DNA of 64,000 bases from JACMLD01 sp963705285 (GCA_963705285.1 OY970066.1:2852001-2916000), one strand, 5' to 3'; positions 25,854 to 36,560 are shown, numbered from the stretch's first letter. Numbers and translations: made by a program. Notes: a model not told the origin generated them from the letters alone.

Positions 25854-27152
25854 GTGCCGGCAAAATTTTCGTGGATAGCGGTTATCATTTTTTTCGCCCT
25901 GGTATTTTCATGGTCGGTATATCGTGATATACACCTGGAAAAAAGGTACGCCGGCGATCTGCGCAACCGGGTAGTAGGCGCCCGGTTACAGAAAGACGGC
26001 CGCTCACCCTACTTTTATAAATGGAAACAAGGTGATGGTACCCGGTATTACGACCCCAATAACTTTGATTCATTGCGCGTAGCTAACATCACCGCTTCTC
26101 CGTTTTTTCATTACCTGATGTACCCGGTGGCGGAATTGCCCCAGCGAACCATCTCTGTAATATGGCTGATTGGGCAGTACATAGTGCTAACCCTGATTGT
26201 GGCACTATCGCTCAGCCTGGCAACTACCACGCAGCAACGATGGTGCGTGATCATTGCAGCTGCTTTGCTGTTGTTAACCGAAGCCTGGAAAATGCATATT
26301 GGCAACGGGCAGAACTATAGCGGGCTGGTATTGCTGGCAATGCTTTTTTATTATTGCATGCGCAAAAAAACATTGGTCATGTGTTTGCTGGCAGGCATTT
26401 GCGTAGCTATGCTGGTGCTGATAAAACCTACACTGGTATTGTTTTTTGTGCCCTTTCTGTTTTTGTTAAGAATGTACAGCCGGCAGCAACTGGCGGTATT
26501 GTTGTTGCCAATGGCGGCAGCCTGCATATGGATAGGTTGCAGCACCCATCAAATGCATCTTTGGAAAGACTACAAACAAAACATTACGCAGCAAATATTA
26601 TTACATCAGCAAGAATCACCCGAAAAACAGGTTAACGACCCGGATCCTGTTTTTGAAGTGTGGGAGGGTATTGATCCCGCTGCCATTCAGCAAGCGGGAA
26701 AACTGTTCCCTGATAAAATCTATTCTGAAAATGGAAACTTCTTTGTGTTGACGCAGCAGTTGTTCCACATAAAAATTAATACGACGGTATTGTCTTTTCT
26801 TTCGGCTGCCTGTATTGTATTGCTGTTACTGGTATTTTATCTACGGCATCGCGACAGCGGCTTTACATTGCCAGCTACCGCGCTGGCCGGTTATTGCCTT
26901 TTTATGACAACAGATTTATTTTCGCCGGTTTACCGCCACCAGTATTATGCTGTATTATGGTTGTTTCCCTTAATGTTGGGCGCATCGCTGTATCAGGAAT
27001 CATTAAAAAAAATATACGTTGTCATTGCAGTTGGGTTACTGTTGAATATTACTAATATACCGTTCCTGCCAATGGAGCATACCATGGGAGAATATATCAT
27101 GCTGGGTGGTTTTATTGTTTTATCATTGCGGCGCAAAACACAGGGTATTTAA
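25854..27152 (+). CDS. polytopic membrane glycosyltransferase-like protein (GT87/DUF2029 type)
   Basis: This 432-residue inner-membrane protein has about ten helices. A short N-terminal helix precedes an extracytoplasmic segment with Asp and Tyr residues (QGDGTRYYDPNNFDSL), and GNGQNYSGLVLLAML with a later KPTLVLFFVPFLF fit the GT87 mannosyltransferase-like pattern. The start is a GTG at 25854. Its stop overlaps the ATG of the following flavoenzyme gene (TAATG at 27150-27154), so the two are translationally coupled. Together they suggest a polyprenyl-linked or surface-sugar step. The GT87 call is by layout and moderately sure. Confidence 0.72.
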   Translation: MPAKFSWIAVIIFFALVFSWSVYRDIHLEKRYAGDLRNRVVGARLQKDGRSPYFYKWKQGDGTRYYDPNNFDSLRVANITASPFFHYLMYPVAELPQRTISVIWLIGQYIVLTLIVALSLSLATTTQQRWCVIIAAALLLLTEAWKMHIGNGQNYSGLVLLAMLFYYCMRKKTLVMCLLAGICVAMLVLIKPTLVLFFVPFLFLLRMYSRQQLAVLLLPMAAACIWIGCSTHQMHLWKDYKQNITQQILLHQQESPEKQVNDPDPVFEVWEGIDPAAIQQAGKLFPDKIYSENGNFFVLTQQLFHIKINTTVLSFLSAACIVLLLLVFYLRHRDSGFTLPATALAGYCLFMTTDLFSPVYRHQYYAVLWLFPLMLGASLYQESLKKIYVVIAVGLLLNITNIPFLPMEHTMGEYIMLGGFIVLSLRRKTQGI

Positions 27153-28720
27153 TGCAGAAAACGGCCATCATAATAGGAGCAGGCCCCGCGGGGTTAACAG
27201 CGGCGTACGAGTTGCTTACCAAAACTGATATCGTTCCCATTATTATAGAACAGGATACACAGGTGGGTGGATTGTCGAAAACAATCAACTACAAAGGAAA
27301 TAAAATAGATATTGGCGGTCACCGGTTCTTTTCAAAATCTGAAAGGGTTATAAAGTGGTGGCTGCATTTTTTACCTTTGGATGCTGCCGTTGATAAACAA
27401 CACATCGATATTCATTACCAGCACAACCATGCTGCATTTGACATTGCAGACGGCTTGCTGGGGCAGGGCGATAAAATAATGATGGTGCGACCGCGCAAAT
27501 CGCGCATTTACTACCAGCGCAAATTTTTTGATTACCCACTTCAGCTAAATGGAACAACAATCGCCAACCTGGGTGTTGTTAAAATGATGCGCGTGGCAGG
27601 TTCGTACATGTATGCAAAATTATTTCCAATAAAACCGGAAACCAACCTGGCGCAATTTTTTACCAATCGTTTTGGCAGGGAGTTGTACGAAACTTTTTTT
27701 AAGGATTACACAGAAAAAGTGTGGGGTGTACCCTGCGAAAAAATTCCTTCCAGCTGGGGGCAACAGCGCGTAAAAGATCTCAACATTTCTAAACTGTTGT
27801 GGCACGCGGTTACTTCTTTTTTTTCATCGGATAAATCTCTGCAACAAAAAGGCACCAGTACCAGCCTTATTGAACAATTTCTGTATCCAAAATTTGGGCC
27901 CGGTCAAATGTGGGACACCGTTGCTGCAGAAGTACAGCGGCTGGGCGGCACCATTTTGCTCAATACCAGTGTATCGGGTGTACAAGGCAACGAAAACCGT
28001 TTATCTGGCATTACTGCTACCAACCAGCTGACTGGCAGCACTACATCAATGGAAGCGGATTATTTTTTTTCTACCATGCCCATAAAAGAATTGTTTGAGC
28101 AACTGCAGGGCATTGCCGTACCAGCTGATGTGATGTCTGTTGCGACTAATCTTGAGTACCGTGATTTTTTAATTGTTGGTATACTGGCCTCAGCGCTGGC
28201 CGTGCATGAAAATACCGGTGAAATGGTGAAAGACAACTGGATTTATGTGCAGGATAGTAAGGTAAAAGCCGGCCGCATACAGGTATTTAATAACTGGAGC
28301 CCTTTTATGGTAACCGATCCATCTACCGTTTGGCTGGGCATAGAATATTTTTGTAACGAAACCGATGAATTTTGGAACCAGGATGATGCAACGATTGCGC
28401 AAACAGCTATTCGTGAAATGGAGACCATTGGTATATTGGATCCCGCGCAGGTAAAAGACAGTATGGTGGCACGGGTAAAAAAAGCCTATCCTTCTTATTA
28501 TGGCAGTTACACGCATTTTGCCAAAGTGCAGCAATTTGCAGATACCATTGAAAACCTTTTTTTAATTGGAAGAAATGGTATGCACCGGTATAACAATAGT
28601 GATCACAGTATGCTCACCGCCATGACAGCCGTTGAAAATATTATCAACCAACGCAAAGACAAACAAAATATCTGGGAGATCAATACAGAAGAAGACTACC
28701 ATGAGCAAAGTAGTAAGTGA
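27152..28720 (+). CDS. FAD-dependent oxidoreductase, UDP-galactopyranose mutase/amine oxidase-like
   Basis: The 522-residue protein opens with the FAD-binding motif IIGAGPAGLTAAYEL followed by IIEQDTQVGGLSKTI. GNKIDIGGHRFFSKSERV and FKDYTEKVWGVPCEKIPSSW match the UDP-galactopyranose mutase-like branch of this superfamily. The C-terminal LFLIGRNGMHRYNNSDHSM closes the FAD site. Related proteins with sugar-linked genes alter activated sugars or polyprenyl-bound sugars. It is coupled to the membrane glycosyltransferase gene just upstream, which supports a sugar role. The substrate is not known. Confidence 0.85.
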   Translation: MQKTAIIIGAGPAGLTAAYELLTKTDIVPIIIEQDTQVGGLSKTINYKGNKIDIGGHRFFSKSERVIKWWLHFLPLDAAVDKQHIDIHYQHNHAAFDIADGLLGQGDKIMMVRPRKSRIYYQRKFFDYPLQLNGTTIANLGVVKMMRVAGSYMYAKLFPIKPETNLAQFFTNRFGRELYETFFKDYTEKVWGVPCEKIPSSWGQQRVKDLNISKLLWHAVTSFFSSDKSLQQKGTSTSLIEQFLYPKFGPGQMWDTVAAEVQRLGGTILLNTSVSGVQGNENRLSGITATNQLTGSTTSMEADYFFSTMPIKELFEQLQGIAVPADVMSVATNLEYRDFLIVGILASALAVHENTGEMVKDNWIYVQDSKVKAGRIQVFNNWSPFMVTDPSTVWLGIEYFCNETDEFWNQDDATIAQTAIREMETIGILDPAQVKDSMVARVKKAYPSYYGSYTHFAKVQQFADTIENLFLIGRNGMHRYNNSDHSMLTAMTAVENIINQRKDKQNIWEINTEEDYHEQSSK

Positions 28721-28760
28721 TAAGTTGTAAGTAGTAAGTTCGTTTGCCTGCATTAGCAGG

Positions 28761-28873
28761 TCTCCGTAGTGTCTCTCTCACTGAGTGTATGAAGCATATT
28801 GAATGTTCAAGTCTCATGTCTTCAAGTCTCCCTAGTGTCTCCGCCACTGGGTGTGTGAATTATATTGAATATT
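28761..28873. repeat. two imperfect 47-bp direct repeats
   Basis: TCTCCGTAGTGTCTC at 28761 and TCTCCCTAGTGTCTC at 28827 start two copies of a 47-base sequence, 66 bases apart, both ending in ATATTGAATRTT. The copies differ at roughly nine places. Each contains AGTG and CACT that could form a small stem. The tract of AAGTAGTAAGT words at 28704-28740 lies just upstream. Confidence 0.65.
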
Positions 28874-28956
28874 GCCAGGGGACAATTCCGGGCAATACGC
28901 TTAGCAATAACGTAGCAAAAGAACTTAAAACTTAGAACTCAAAACTTAAAACTCTA

Positions 28957-29640
28957 TTAATTGCCGCCTGCAGTAACAATGCCGGTCCTGGTTCTTCCGC
29001 CGCCGCGGAAAGTGCGCTCATAATAAGGGTCTGTTAATGAACTGATGGTTACACCGTAATTGAGCGAAGCGTGTACAAATTTATTGTTGCCCAGGTACAC
29101 CCCAACATGCGAGATGCCTTTGCGCGTAGTATGAAAAAATACCAGGTCGCCCTCTTCCAGCATTTCTTTTTTCACATGGGCACAGGCGTTATATTGGTCT
29201 TTTGCCATTCTGGGCAGACCAACACCAAAAACATTGGTCATGAGGTTACCTGAAAATGCGGAACAATCTATTCCGTCTTTGGTATTGCCGCCGAAACGGT
29301 AGGGCGTTCCGTACCATTCATCTATAAAAGCAAATAGTTTCAGGTTGTTGAGGGCCTCTACCGGCACATCCATCAATATGGCGTATTTAAACTGCATGGG
29401 CGTATAAATACCGGGCGTATTGCCCTCCATACTGAACGTATTGCTCACAGAATTGTTGGTAGTAGCAGCGGGTTTGATGCCCGGTTTGGAAGCGTAAGGG
29501 TCGGCGCTGATATTTTCAATGAAACGCGGCGCCTGGCTGCGTGTTTTGTTAACAGGTGCTGTTTTTACGACAGCCGCTGGTTTCTGCGTAGAACAGGCGC
29601 AAATGCTCATTGCCAGTAAAATAATTGAAAGCCAACGCAT
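28957..29640 (-). CDS. NlpC/P60-family peptidoglycan hydrolase lipoprotein
   Basis: The 227-residue protein has a type II signal peptide ending ICAC with Cys16 as the likely lipidated residue. A Pro/Thr-rich region is followed by a NlpC/P60 domain from about residue 100. The catalytic residues are visible: Cys126 in GIDCSAF, His178 in SHVGVYLG and His190 in FVHASLN. Members cleave D-glutamyl-meso-diaminopimelate bonds in peptidoglycan stems. It acts in the periplasm on the cell wall. Confidence 0.93.
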   Translation of the reverse strand: MRWLSIILLAMSICACSTQKPAAVVKTAPVNKTRSQAPRFIENISADPYASKPGIKPAATTNNSVSNTFSMEGNTPGIYTPMQFKYAILMDVPVEALNNLKLFAFIDEWYGTPYRFGGNTKDGIDCSAFSGNLMTNVFGVGLPRMAKDQYNACAHVKKEMLEEGDLVFFHTTRKGISHVGVYLGNNKFVHASLNYGVTISSLTDPYYERTFRGGGRTRTGIVTAGGN

Positions 29641-29975
29641 TAGATATAAATTTGAGTGTTATTATCGCATAACCAGTCAGTTATATATTAATTACGCTGG
29701 CAGTGTGGAAATATTGTGCCAATCCTGCCAATTGGTGGTAAAAACTTTGGTTGTTAATTGCAGCCGTATCGAATTGTTTTGAGTGTTGAGTGTTGAGTGT
29801 TAGGTGTTTTGTAGGAGGAGGGAATTGTTTTGGGTGTTGATTGTTGTGTGGCATTTAATGAGCACCGACAAGTTGTGATTCAAAACATCAGATTAGGTGA
29901 ACTCAAAAGGTACAGCAACTAAACAGCAAACCAAAAGGACTCAAAACTTAGAACTTACAACTTAGAACTTAAAAA
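29641..29975. other. intergenic region upstream of dnaE with GAGTGTTGAGTG and ACTTAGAACTTA tracts
   Basis: The gap has a GAGTGTTGAGTGTTGAGTG tract at 29781-29805 and an AACTTAGAACTTACAACTTAG tract that runs to about 29971, a few bases before the dnaE start. There is no gene and no clear TAnnTTTG box. Confidence 0.5.
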
Positions 29976-32900
29976 ATGCAGTTTTCACATTTACACGTAC
30001 ATACCCAATTCTCATTGCTGGATGGTGCTGCTTCCATTCAAAACCTGTATAAAAAAGCTATTGCAGATGATATGCCGGCGCTGGCCATCACTGACCATGG
30101 CAATATGTTTGGAGTGTTTGAATTTGTAAAAGAAGCCTACAATCATAAAGGTGCCGATGGTAAACCGAAGATTAAACCGATGGTAGGTTGCGAATTTTAT
30201 ATAACGGAGAACCGCCACCGTAAACAATTTGCAAAAGACGATAAAGATCCCCGCCATCACCAGATGTTGCTGGCAAAAAATGAAACCGGTTATCGAAACC
30301 TGGTAAAGCTTACATCGCTGGGCTATATAGAGGGTATGTATTCTAAATATCCGCGGATCGATAAAGAATTAATACACCGATACCACGAAGGCCTTATTGC
30401 AACCACCTGCTGCCTGGGCGCATTGGTGCCGCAAACCATTTTGAAAAAGGGAGAAGATGAAGGTGAAAATGAATTTAAATGGTGGCTGAATATTTTTCAG
30501 GACGATTATTACGTGGAGCTGCAACGCCATGGCATCCCCGACCAGGAAAAAGTAAACAAGGTATTACTGAAGTTTGCAAAAAAATACAATGTAAAAGTCA
30601 TTGCTTCCAATGATTCTCATTATGTAGACCAGACAGATTTTAATGCACACGATATTTTACTTTGCATCAATACCGGCGAAAAACAGGCCACACCTGCTAA
30701 CCGTGAATTTTCTGATGATGATGTGGTAAATAAGAACACCCGTTTTGCATTTCCAAATGACCAGTTTTATTTTAAGAAGACAGATGAAATGGTAAAGGTC
30801 TTTCACGACCTGCCGGAAGCCATCGACAATACCAACGAGATAGTCAGCAAAATTGATTTGCTTGATCTGAAGCGCGATATATTGCTGCCCAATTTTGTGG
30901 TGCCCGCAAATTTTTCATCGCAGGATGATTACCTGGAACATATTACCTGGGAAGGGGCACAGTACCCGGTATACTGAACTTACCCCTGAGATTGAAGAAC
31001 GCATCCGGTTTGAATTGTTTACGGTAAAAACCATGGGTTTTGCCGGTTACTTTCTTATTGTAAGTGATTTTATAAAAGCGGGCCGCGACATGGGTGTTTT
31101 TATAGGTCCGGGTCGGGGTTCTGCCGCAGGAAGCGTGGTAGCATATTGTATCGGCATCACCAATATTGACCCGATTAAATACAATTTGCTGTTTGAACGT
31201 TTCCTAAACCCGGATACGAAAGTCGATGCCGGATATAGATACTGATTTTGATGATGAAGGAAGGCAGAAAGTGATCAACTATGTAGTGGAGAAATATGGA
31301 AAGAACCAGGTAGCGCAAATCATTACATATGGTACCATGGCCGCCAAAAGCAGTATTGCCGATGTGGCCCGGGTAATGGATTTGCCATTGGCCGAAAGCC
31401 GTGCACTATCAAAGCTGGTGCCGGAGCGGCCTGGCGTTTCGCTTAAACGCCTGCTGCATGCACCCATGACAACCAAGGAAGCAAAAGACGGCGAAAAATC
31501 ACTGGAAGAAAAAGAACAGTTGCAGGGAGATGATTGGGAAAATGTAAAAAGGTTCCGCGAAGTATATGCTGGCAATGATATACTAAGCACCATCCTGCAT
31601 GAAGCAGAAATGCTGGAAGGGTCGGTACGCAATACCGGTATTCATGCCGCGGGTATTATCATTGCACCTACAGATCTAACGGAACTGATACCGGTGGCCA
31701 CTTCCAAAGAATCTGAGTTGTGGCTTACACAAATTGAAGGCAGCATTATTGAAGAAGCCGGTGTAATTAAGATGGACTTTCTAGGACTGAAAACACTCAG
31801 CATTCTTAAAAATGCACTGGCGCTCATCAAACTAAACCACGGCGTCACCATAGATATAGATGACCATACCGCTGGATGATGAAAAAACATTTGAACTCTA
31901 CCAGCGCGGAGAAACCAATGCAACGTTTCCAGTTTGAAAGTGCGGGCATGCAAAAATATCTGCGCGACCTGAAGCCCGATAAGTTCGACGACCTGATTGC
32001 CATGAACGCCTTGTACCGGCCGGGTCCCATGGCGTATATACCCAACTTTATAGATCGAAAACACGGCCGCGAGTTAATATCGTACGATCTTGCCGGAGAT
32101 GGAAGAAGATCTGAAAGATACTTATGGCATTACCGTATACCAGGAGCAGGTAATGCTACTATCTCAGAAAATTGCGGGTTTTAGTAAGGGCGATGCCGAC
32201 GTATTGCGTAAGGCAATGGGTAAGAAGCAGAAAAGCGTGCTGGATAAAATGAAGAAGCAATTTATTGAAGGCGCCACGGCAAAAGGGCATCCGGCAGATA
32301 TATTGGAAAAGATATGGACAGACTGGGAGGCGTTTGCGCAGTATGCATTTAATAAATCACATTCCACCTGTTATGCCTATGTAGCCTACCAGACCGCCTA
32401 TCTGAAAGCGCATTACCCTTCAGAATACATGGCGGCTGTGCTCAACAATGCCGGCAGTATAGAGAAGACCACTTTCTTTATGGAAGAATGCAAACGCATG
32501 GCACTAAAAGTACTGGGGCCCGATATCAATGAATCGCTCAGCGGTTTTGCGGTAAACAGTAAAGGCGAAATACGTTTCGGGCTAGGCGGCCTTAAAGGCG
32601 TGGGCGAGGCAGCAGTGGAAGGCATTATTGAAGAACGCGGCAAGCGCGGTGCGTACACCAGTATTTTTGATTTTATCAAACGCGTAAACCAGCGCACCGT
32701 AAACAAAAAAACGTTGGAAAGCCTGGCCTATGCCGGCGGCTTTGACTGTTTCCCTGAAATGCACCGCGCTGTTTATTTTCATGTGCCACAGGGCGATGTA
32801 TCTACCGGCCTGGAAAAGATCATTCGCTTTGGCAATATTTTTCAAACGCAATCGCTCGGCAATGCCAATACGTTGTTTGGAGATCTGCCTGCCGTAATGG

Positions 32901-33607
32901 ATGTGCCCATTCCTAAAATTCCTGTTTGCGAGCCATGGTCGCTCACAGAATTGCTGGATCATGAAAAAGAAGTTACCGGCATGTTCATGAGCGGGCATCC
33001 GCTGGATAATTTCAAATTTGAGATTCACCATTATGGTATTACCAGCCTGCAGGAGTTTAACGAAATAAAACAGACAGTTACATTACAAAGCAATCCCAAC
33101 AAACCACTGCGGCTGGCGGGCCTTATTATAGATGCGCAGCACCGTGTAAGCAGGCAGGGCAAAAATTTTGGATCGATTATGCTGGAAGATTACAGCGGCA
33201 AATCTGAATTTATGCTCTGGAGCGAAGATTACAACCGCTTTCGTAATTATATGGAAAAGGGCACCAATTTATTTATCACCGGTGGTTTTAAACAGCGGTA
33301 CAACAAGGCCGAATTTGAATTCAGGATAGACAGGATTATGTTGCTGGAAAGCATAAAACAACACCTCACCAAACAAGTGATCATAGACCTGGAAGCGCGC
33401 CACCTGAACGATAAAATGGTACACTTTTTTGAAAACAATATTAAAAGCTTTCCCGGCAGAACGGCGCTCAAGTTTAATATAAAAGAACCCAAGAAAAACC
33501 TTAAAGTGGGCATGTTTTCAATGGAAGGCGGTTTTGAAATGAATGACGATATGGCCGGCTTCCTGGCAGATAACCCTGAGTTTGAGGTACATGTGGTGAC
33601 GGTGTAG
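29976..33607 (+). pseudogene. dnaE: DNA polymerase III subunit alpha, broken by five apparent +1 frameshifts
   Basis: Five overlapping frames together encode one full DnaE of about 1208 residues. The N-terminal PHP domain starts at the ATG (FSHLHVHTQFSLLDG). The polymerase core follows with PGRGSAAGS and the catalytic PDIDTDFDD, and the C-terminal OB-fold and tail end normally. Reading moves frame five times, always as if one base had been added: near 30964-30966 (CCC where CC is expected), 31214-31216 (AAA for AA), 31864-31865 (CC for C), 31929-31930 (CC for C) and 32090-32091 (TT for T). Removing those bases restores perfect family sequence, for example EGAQYRYTELTPEIEER and NPDTKSMPDIDTDFDD. 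DnaE is essential, so either these are sequence errors or another copy exists. Confidence 0.9.
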
Positions 33608-33926
33608 AAGGGGAGTGGCTAGTGGGGAGTGGGGAGTGGCTAGTGGGAAGTAATAAATAGTAGAATAGCTGGAGCAAGCAGGCAAGGGTGTGAAAATGGG
33701 AGGCTGCTACACTGAAAACTACAAACTACAAAATTAGACTTCAAACTCATTAGGCTTTCTTTAACTGTTTAAAGACGTTTTAGCATGCCCCGCGGGTACA
33801 ACACCAGAAAAATGACAACTTATACACAACTTTATGCCAGCAAAGCATGTTATAAGGGTTGGAGTTAATTTTGCAGTTCTTACGGCGTAAACAACAGTAA
33901 CAAAATATAAATCTAAATCAAATATT
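33608..33926. other. intergenic region with GTGGCTAGTGGGGAG repeats
   Basis: Directly after dnaE, 33612-33650 repeats GAGTGGCTAGTGGG words. The rest is AT-rich and contains the trxA promoter box. I see no gene. Confidence 0.5.
33866..33873 (+). promoter_or_regulatory. -7 box of trxA (TAATTTTG)
   Basis: TAATTTTG fits the TAnnTTTG consensus 53 bases before the trxA ATG. The upstream box is not clear. Confidence 0.4.
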
Positions 33927-34244
33927 ATGGCAGCAGAATTCACCGATTCAAATTTTAAAACCGAAGTACTTGACTCTTCCAAGTTGACCGTTATAGATTT
34001 TTGGGCAGAATGGTGTGGTCCGTGCCGTGCAATTGGGCCCGTTATTGAAGAACTGAGCAAAGAATATTCAGGCAAAATAAATGTAGGTAAAGTAAACGTG
34101 GATCACAACCCGCAACTGAGCACCAATTATGGTATTACTTCTATCCCCGCTATCCTTTTTGTAAAAAATGGCAATGTGGTAGATAAACTGGTAGGTGCAC
34201 AACCAAAGGCCAACTTTGTAAAGAAAATTGAACAGCATATCTAA
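33927..34244 (+). CDS. trxA: thioredoxin
   Basis: This 105-residue cytoplasmic redox protein reduces disulfides in target proteins. The active site WCGPC is at 29-33 (Cys30, Cys33). FWAEWCGPCRAIGPVIEEL and the cis-proline segment SIPAILFVKNG are complete. Length is that of classic thioredoxin 1. A strong terminator follows the gene, so it is a single-gene transcript. Confidence 0.97.
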   Translation: MAAEFTDSNFKTEVLDSSKLTVIDFWAEWCGPCRAIGPVIEELSKEYSGKINVGKVNVDHNPQLSTNYGITSIPAILFVKNGNVVDKLVGAQPKANFVKKIEQHI

Positions 34245-34590
34245 TTGCCGGAATCAATTAATAATATTAACCCCCGCTTTACGGGGGTTTTTTATTGTAA
34301 GGCTTGTATGCCTTAGACCTCAGGAGCTATATACCGCGAAATGAAATTTGTGCACAAATGCGCAAGGGTTATATTTTATGACAATCGTTTGATTCGTTGT
34401 GAAGCTCGCAAATAGGGTGACGATGATTTTTTGATTAAGGTTTGATTAAACTCATTGTTCTGATTTTTTTTTGATATAATTTCAGCAAGCAGCGCTACTA
34501 ACTAGCGGTAATGCATGGTGGCTGAATGGTGCGCTGCATCCTACCTGCAATGTCTCCTTTTTCGGCAGTTAATAAATCAACCAACACTAT
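34245..34590. other. intergenic region after trxA
   Basis: After the trxA terminator about 300 bases remain before the next start. They contain a run of T at 34463-34471 and no coding frame or clear promoter box that I would support. Confidence 0.5.
34269..34295 (+). terminator. rho-independent terminator after trxA
   Basis: AACCCCCG at 34269-34276 pairs with CGGGGGTT at 34282-34289 around a five-base loop, followed by TTTTTATT. Confidence 0.88.
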
Positions 34591-36510
34591 ATGAAACTTC
34601 CTGCTCGCCACTTGCTTTTCATTATTGCGGCCTTGTCTTTTGAAACAATCCTTGCCCAGGCGCCTGGTATACAGTGGAACAAATTGTATGGTGGTACAAA
34701 TATAGACTGGACATCATTTTCTGGCGGTAAGTCAATGCGCCAAACCGCAGACGGTGGTTATATCATTGCCGGGCAAACCAGGAGCAGCCTGAGCGGCAAT
34801 GTAACTGGTACCAACCACGATGCAACCGGTGGTACTGACGATATATGGGTACTGAAACTGGATGCGGCCGGCAATATTACCTGGCAACAACTATTGGGCG
34901 GTAGTTCTTTCGACAATGCATCAGATATTCAACAAACTGCGGATGGCGGGTATATAATAGCAGGCAGCAGCACCAGCAGCCAGAGTGGAGACGTAACAGG
35001 GGTGAACAATGGCAATGGTGATATATGGATTGTGAAACTGGATGCAGCCGGCAATAAACAATGGGACAAACTCATGGGTGGTTCCGAAGGGGAGGGCGTG
35101 AATGCCATCCGGCAAACTGCAGATGGCGGTTACATTGTTGCCGGTTATAGCAATACACCTCAGCCAGGCGGCGATATCACCGGGACCAATCACAGCTCTT
35201 TTTTTACAGATGATTATTGGATAATAAAATTGGATGCAAGCGGCAATAAGGTATGGGATAAACTTTTTGGCGGCGATGATTATGACAGGCCACTATCCGT
35301 GGTACAAACAGCAGATGGAGGTTATATGGTGGCGGGCGATTGCAACAGCAGCGCCAATGGCGATGTTAGCGGCACCAATCACGGCGATTGGGATTTCTGG
35401 TTGCTGAAACTGGATGCAGCCGGCAATAAACTATGGGATAAAATACTGGGTGGAACATTGTGGGATTACAATGCCAACATTGAGCAAACTGCCGACGGTG
35501 GTTTTATACTGGCAGGTAGTACACTCAACAGCCAGAATGGCGATATCAGCGGCACAAGCCATGGTGGTTGGGATTATTGGATTGTAAAACTGGACGGTGC
35601 AGGCAACATTACCTGGGACAAATTACTGGGTGGAAGCGCGCTTGACCAGGCTTATTCAGTGCGCCAAACCACAGACGGCGGATTTATTATTGCCGGAGTG
35701 AGCGCCAGCAGCCAAAGTGGAGATGTAACCGGTACCAATCTTGATCCTGCCCCGTTTTCCAAATCAGGCGACATATGGTTGGTAAAACTGGATGCTGCAG
35801 GTAACAAGAAATGGGAGAAATTGACCGGTGGAGATAAAGATGAAACAACACCGAATGTGGTGATAACACCGGATGGTGGTTATATCATGACGGCTGTTAG
35901 TTTGAGCAGCCAAAGTGGCGATGTAACGGCCACTACTAACGGCAATAAAGATCTCTGGATTGTAAGGTTTCTACCTGATCCCTCCGCAGGCGCACTACCC
36001 CTTACATGGGTTTCTTTTACTGCACAACAACAGCAGAATAAAATATGGCTGAACTGGCGTACTGCTTCAGAGCAAAACACAAAAAATTTTACTGTGCAGC
36101 GGAGCAACAATGGTATTACCTGGAGTGATATAGGCGTGGTAAGCGCAGCCGGTAATAGCACTACCGTTAAAGAATATAATTTTTGGGATACCCATACCAG
36201 CTATGGACCCAACATGTATCGCTTGTTGCAGCTGGATATAGATAACACTTTTACGCTTAGCGAAACCAGGGTGGTGAACGTAAACGGTGCCAATGGCGGC
36301 TTGCGGGTCCTGGTAAACCCGGTAACCAATGGCGTTTTGCAAATTGAATTACCTTCTTCCGCTGTAGTATCTGTGGTATCAATGCAGGGTGTTACCATGT
36401 ACACCAAACAACTGGCAGCGGGCCGACAAACAATTTCCCTGAATAATTTAACCAAAGGAACCTATACGATAAAGGCAGGCGGTGTGACAAAAGTCTTTGT
36501 GATACAGTAA
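34591..36510 (+). CDS. secreted repeat protein with a T9SS-type C-terminal tail
   Basis: The 639-residue product has a signal peptide (about 1-22) and then about seven tandem repeats of roughly 55-65 residues through about residue 460. Each repeat follows the order WxxKLDAAGN, WDKLLGG, QTADGGYIIAG, SGDVTGTNHG and probably forms a blade of a beta-propeller-like structure. A domain with WLNWRTASEQNTKNFTVQRS follows, which is typical next to T9SS tails. The last 75 residues (LRVLVNPVTNGVLQIELP, then LNNLTKGTYTIKAGGVTKVF) look like a type A sorting domain that directs secretion through the type IX system. It is therefore probably a surface or released protein. The ligand or partner is not known. 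Confidence 0.85.
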   Translation: MKLPARHLLFIIAALSFETILAQAPGIQWNKLYGGTNIDWTSFSGGKSMRQTADGGYIIAGQTRSSLSGNVTGTNHDATGGTDDIWVLKLDAAGNITWQQLLGGSSFDNASDIQQTADGGYIIAGSSTSSQSGDVTGVNNGNGDIWIVKLDAAGNKQWDKLMGGSEGEGVNAIRQTADGGYIVAGYSNTPQPGGDITGTNHSSFFTDDYWIIKLDASGNKVWDKLFGGDDYDRPLSVVQTADGGYMVAGDCNSSANGDVSGTNHGDWDFWLLKLDAAGNKLWDKILGGTLWDYNANIEQTADGGFILAGSTLNSQNGDISGTSHGGWDYWIVKLDGAGNITWDKLLGGSALDQAYSVRQTTDGGFIIAGVSASSQSGDVTGTNLDPAPFSKSGDIWLVKLDAAGNKKWEKLTGGDKDETTPNVVITPDGGYIMTAVSLSSQSGDVTATTNGNKDLWIVRFLPDPSAGALPLTWVSFTAQQQQNKIWLNWRTASEQNTKNFTVQRSNNGITWSDIGVVSAAGNSTTVKEYNFWDTHTSYGPNMYRLLQLDIDNTFTLSETRVVNVNGANGGLRVLVNPVTNGVLQIELPSSAVVSVVSMQGVTMYTKQLAAGRQTISLNNLTKGTYTIKAGGVTKVFVIQ

Positions 36511-36560
36511 TCTGGTTTGTAGTTTTTGGTTTTTAGTTTTTGTGCCTGGATTGCACAAAA

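Noticed and set aside
30895..32184. Separate small genes inside dnaE
   Set aside because: The frames are consecutive parts of one DnaE, joined by single-base changes, and each alone lacks a start or complete domain.
29976..33607. Programmed +1 frameshifting in dnaE
   Set aside because: The five sites share no common slippery motif or stop codon context, and five programmed events in one gene would be unprecedented in bacteria; error or decay is more likely.
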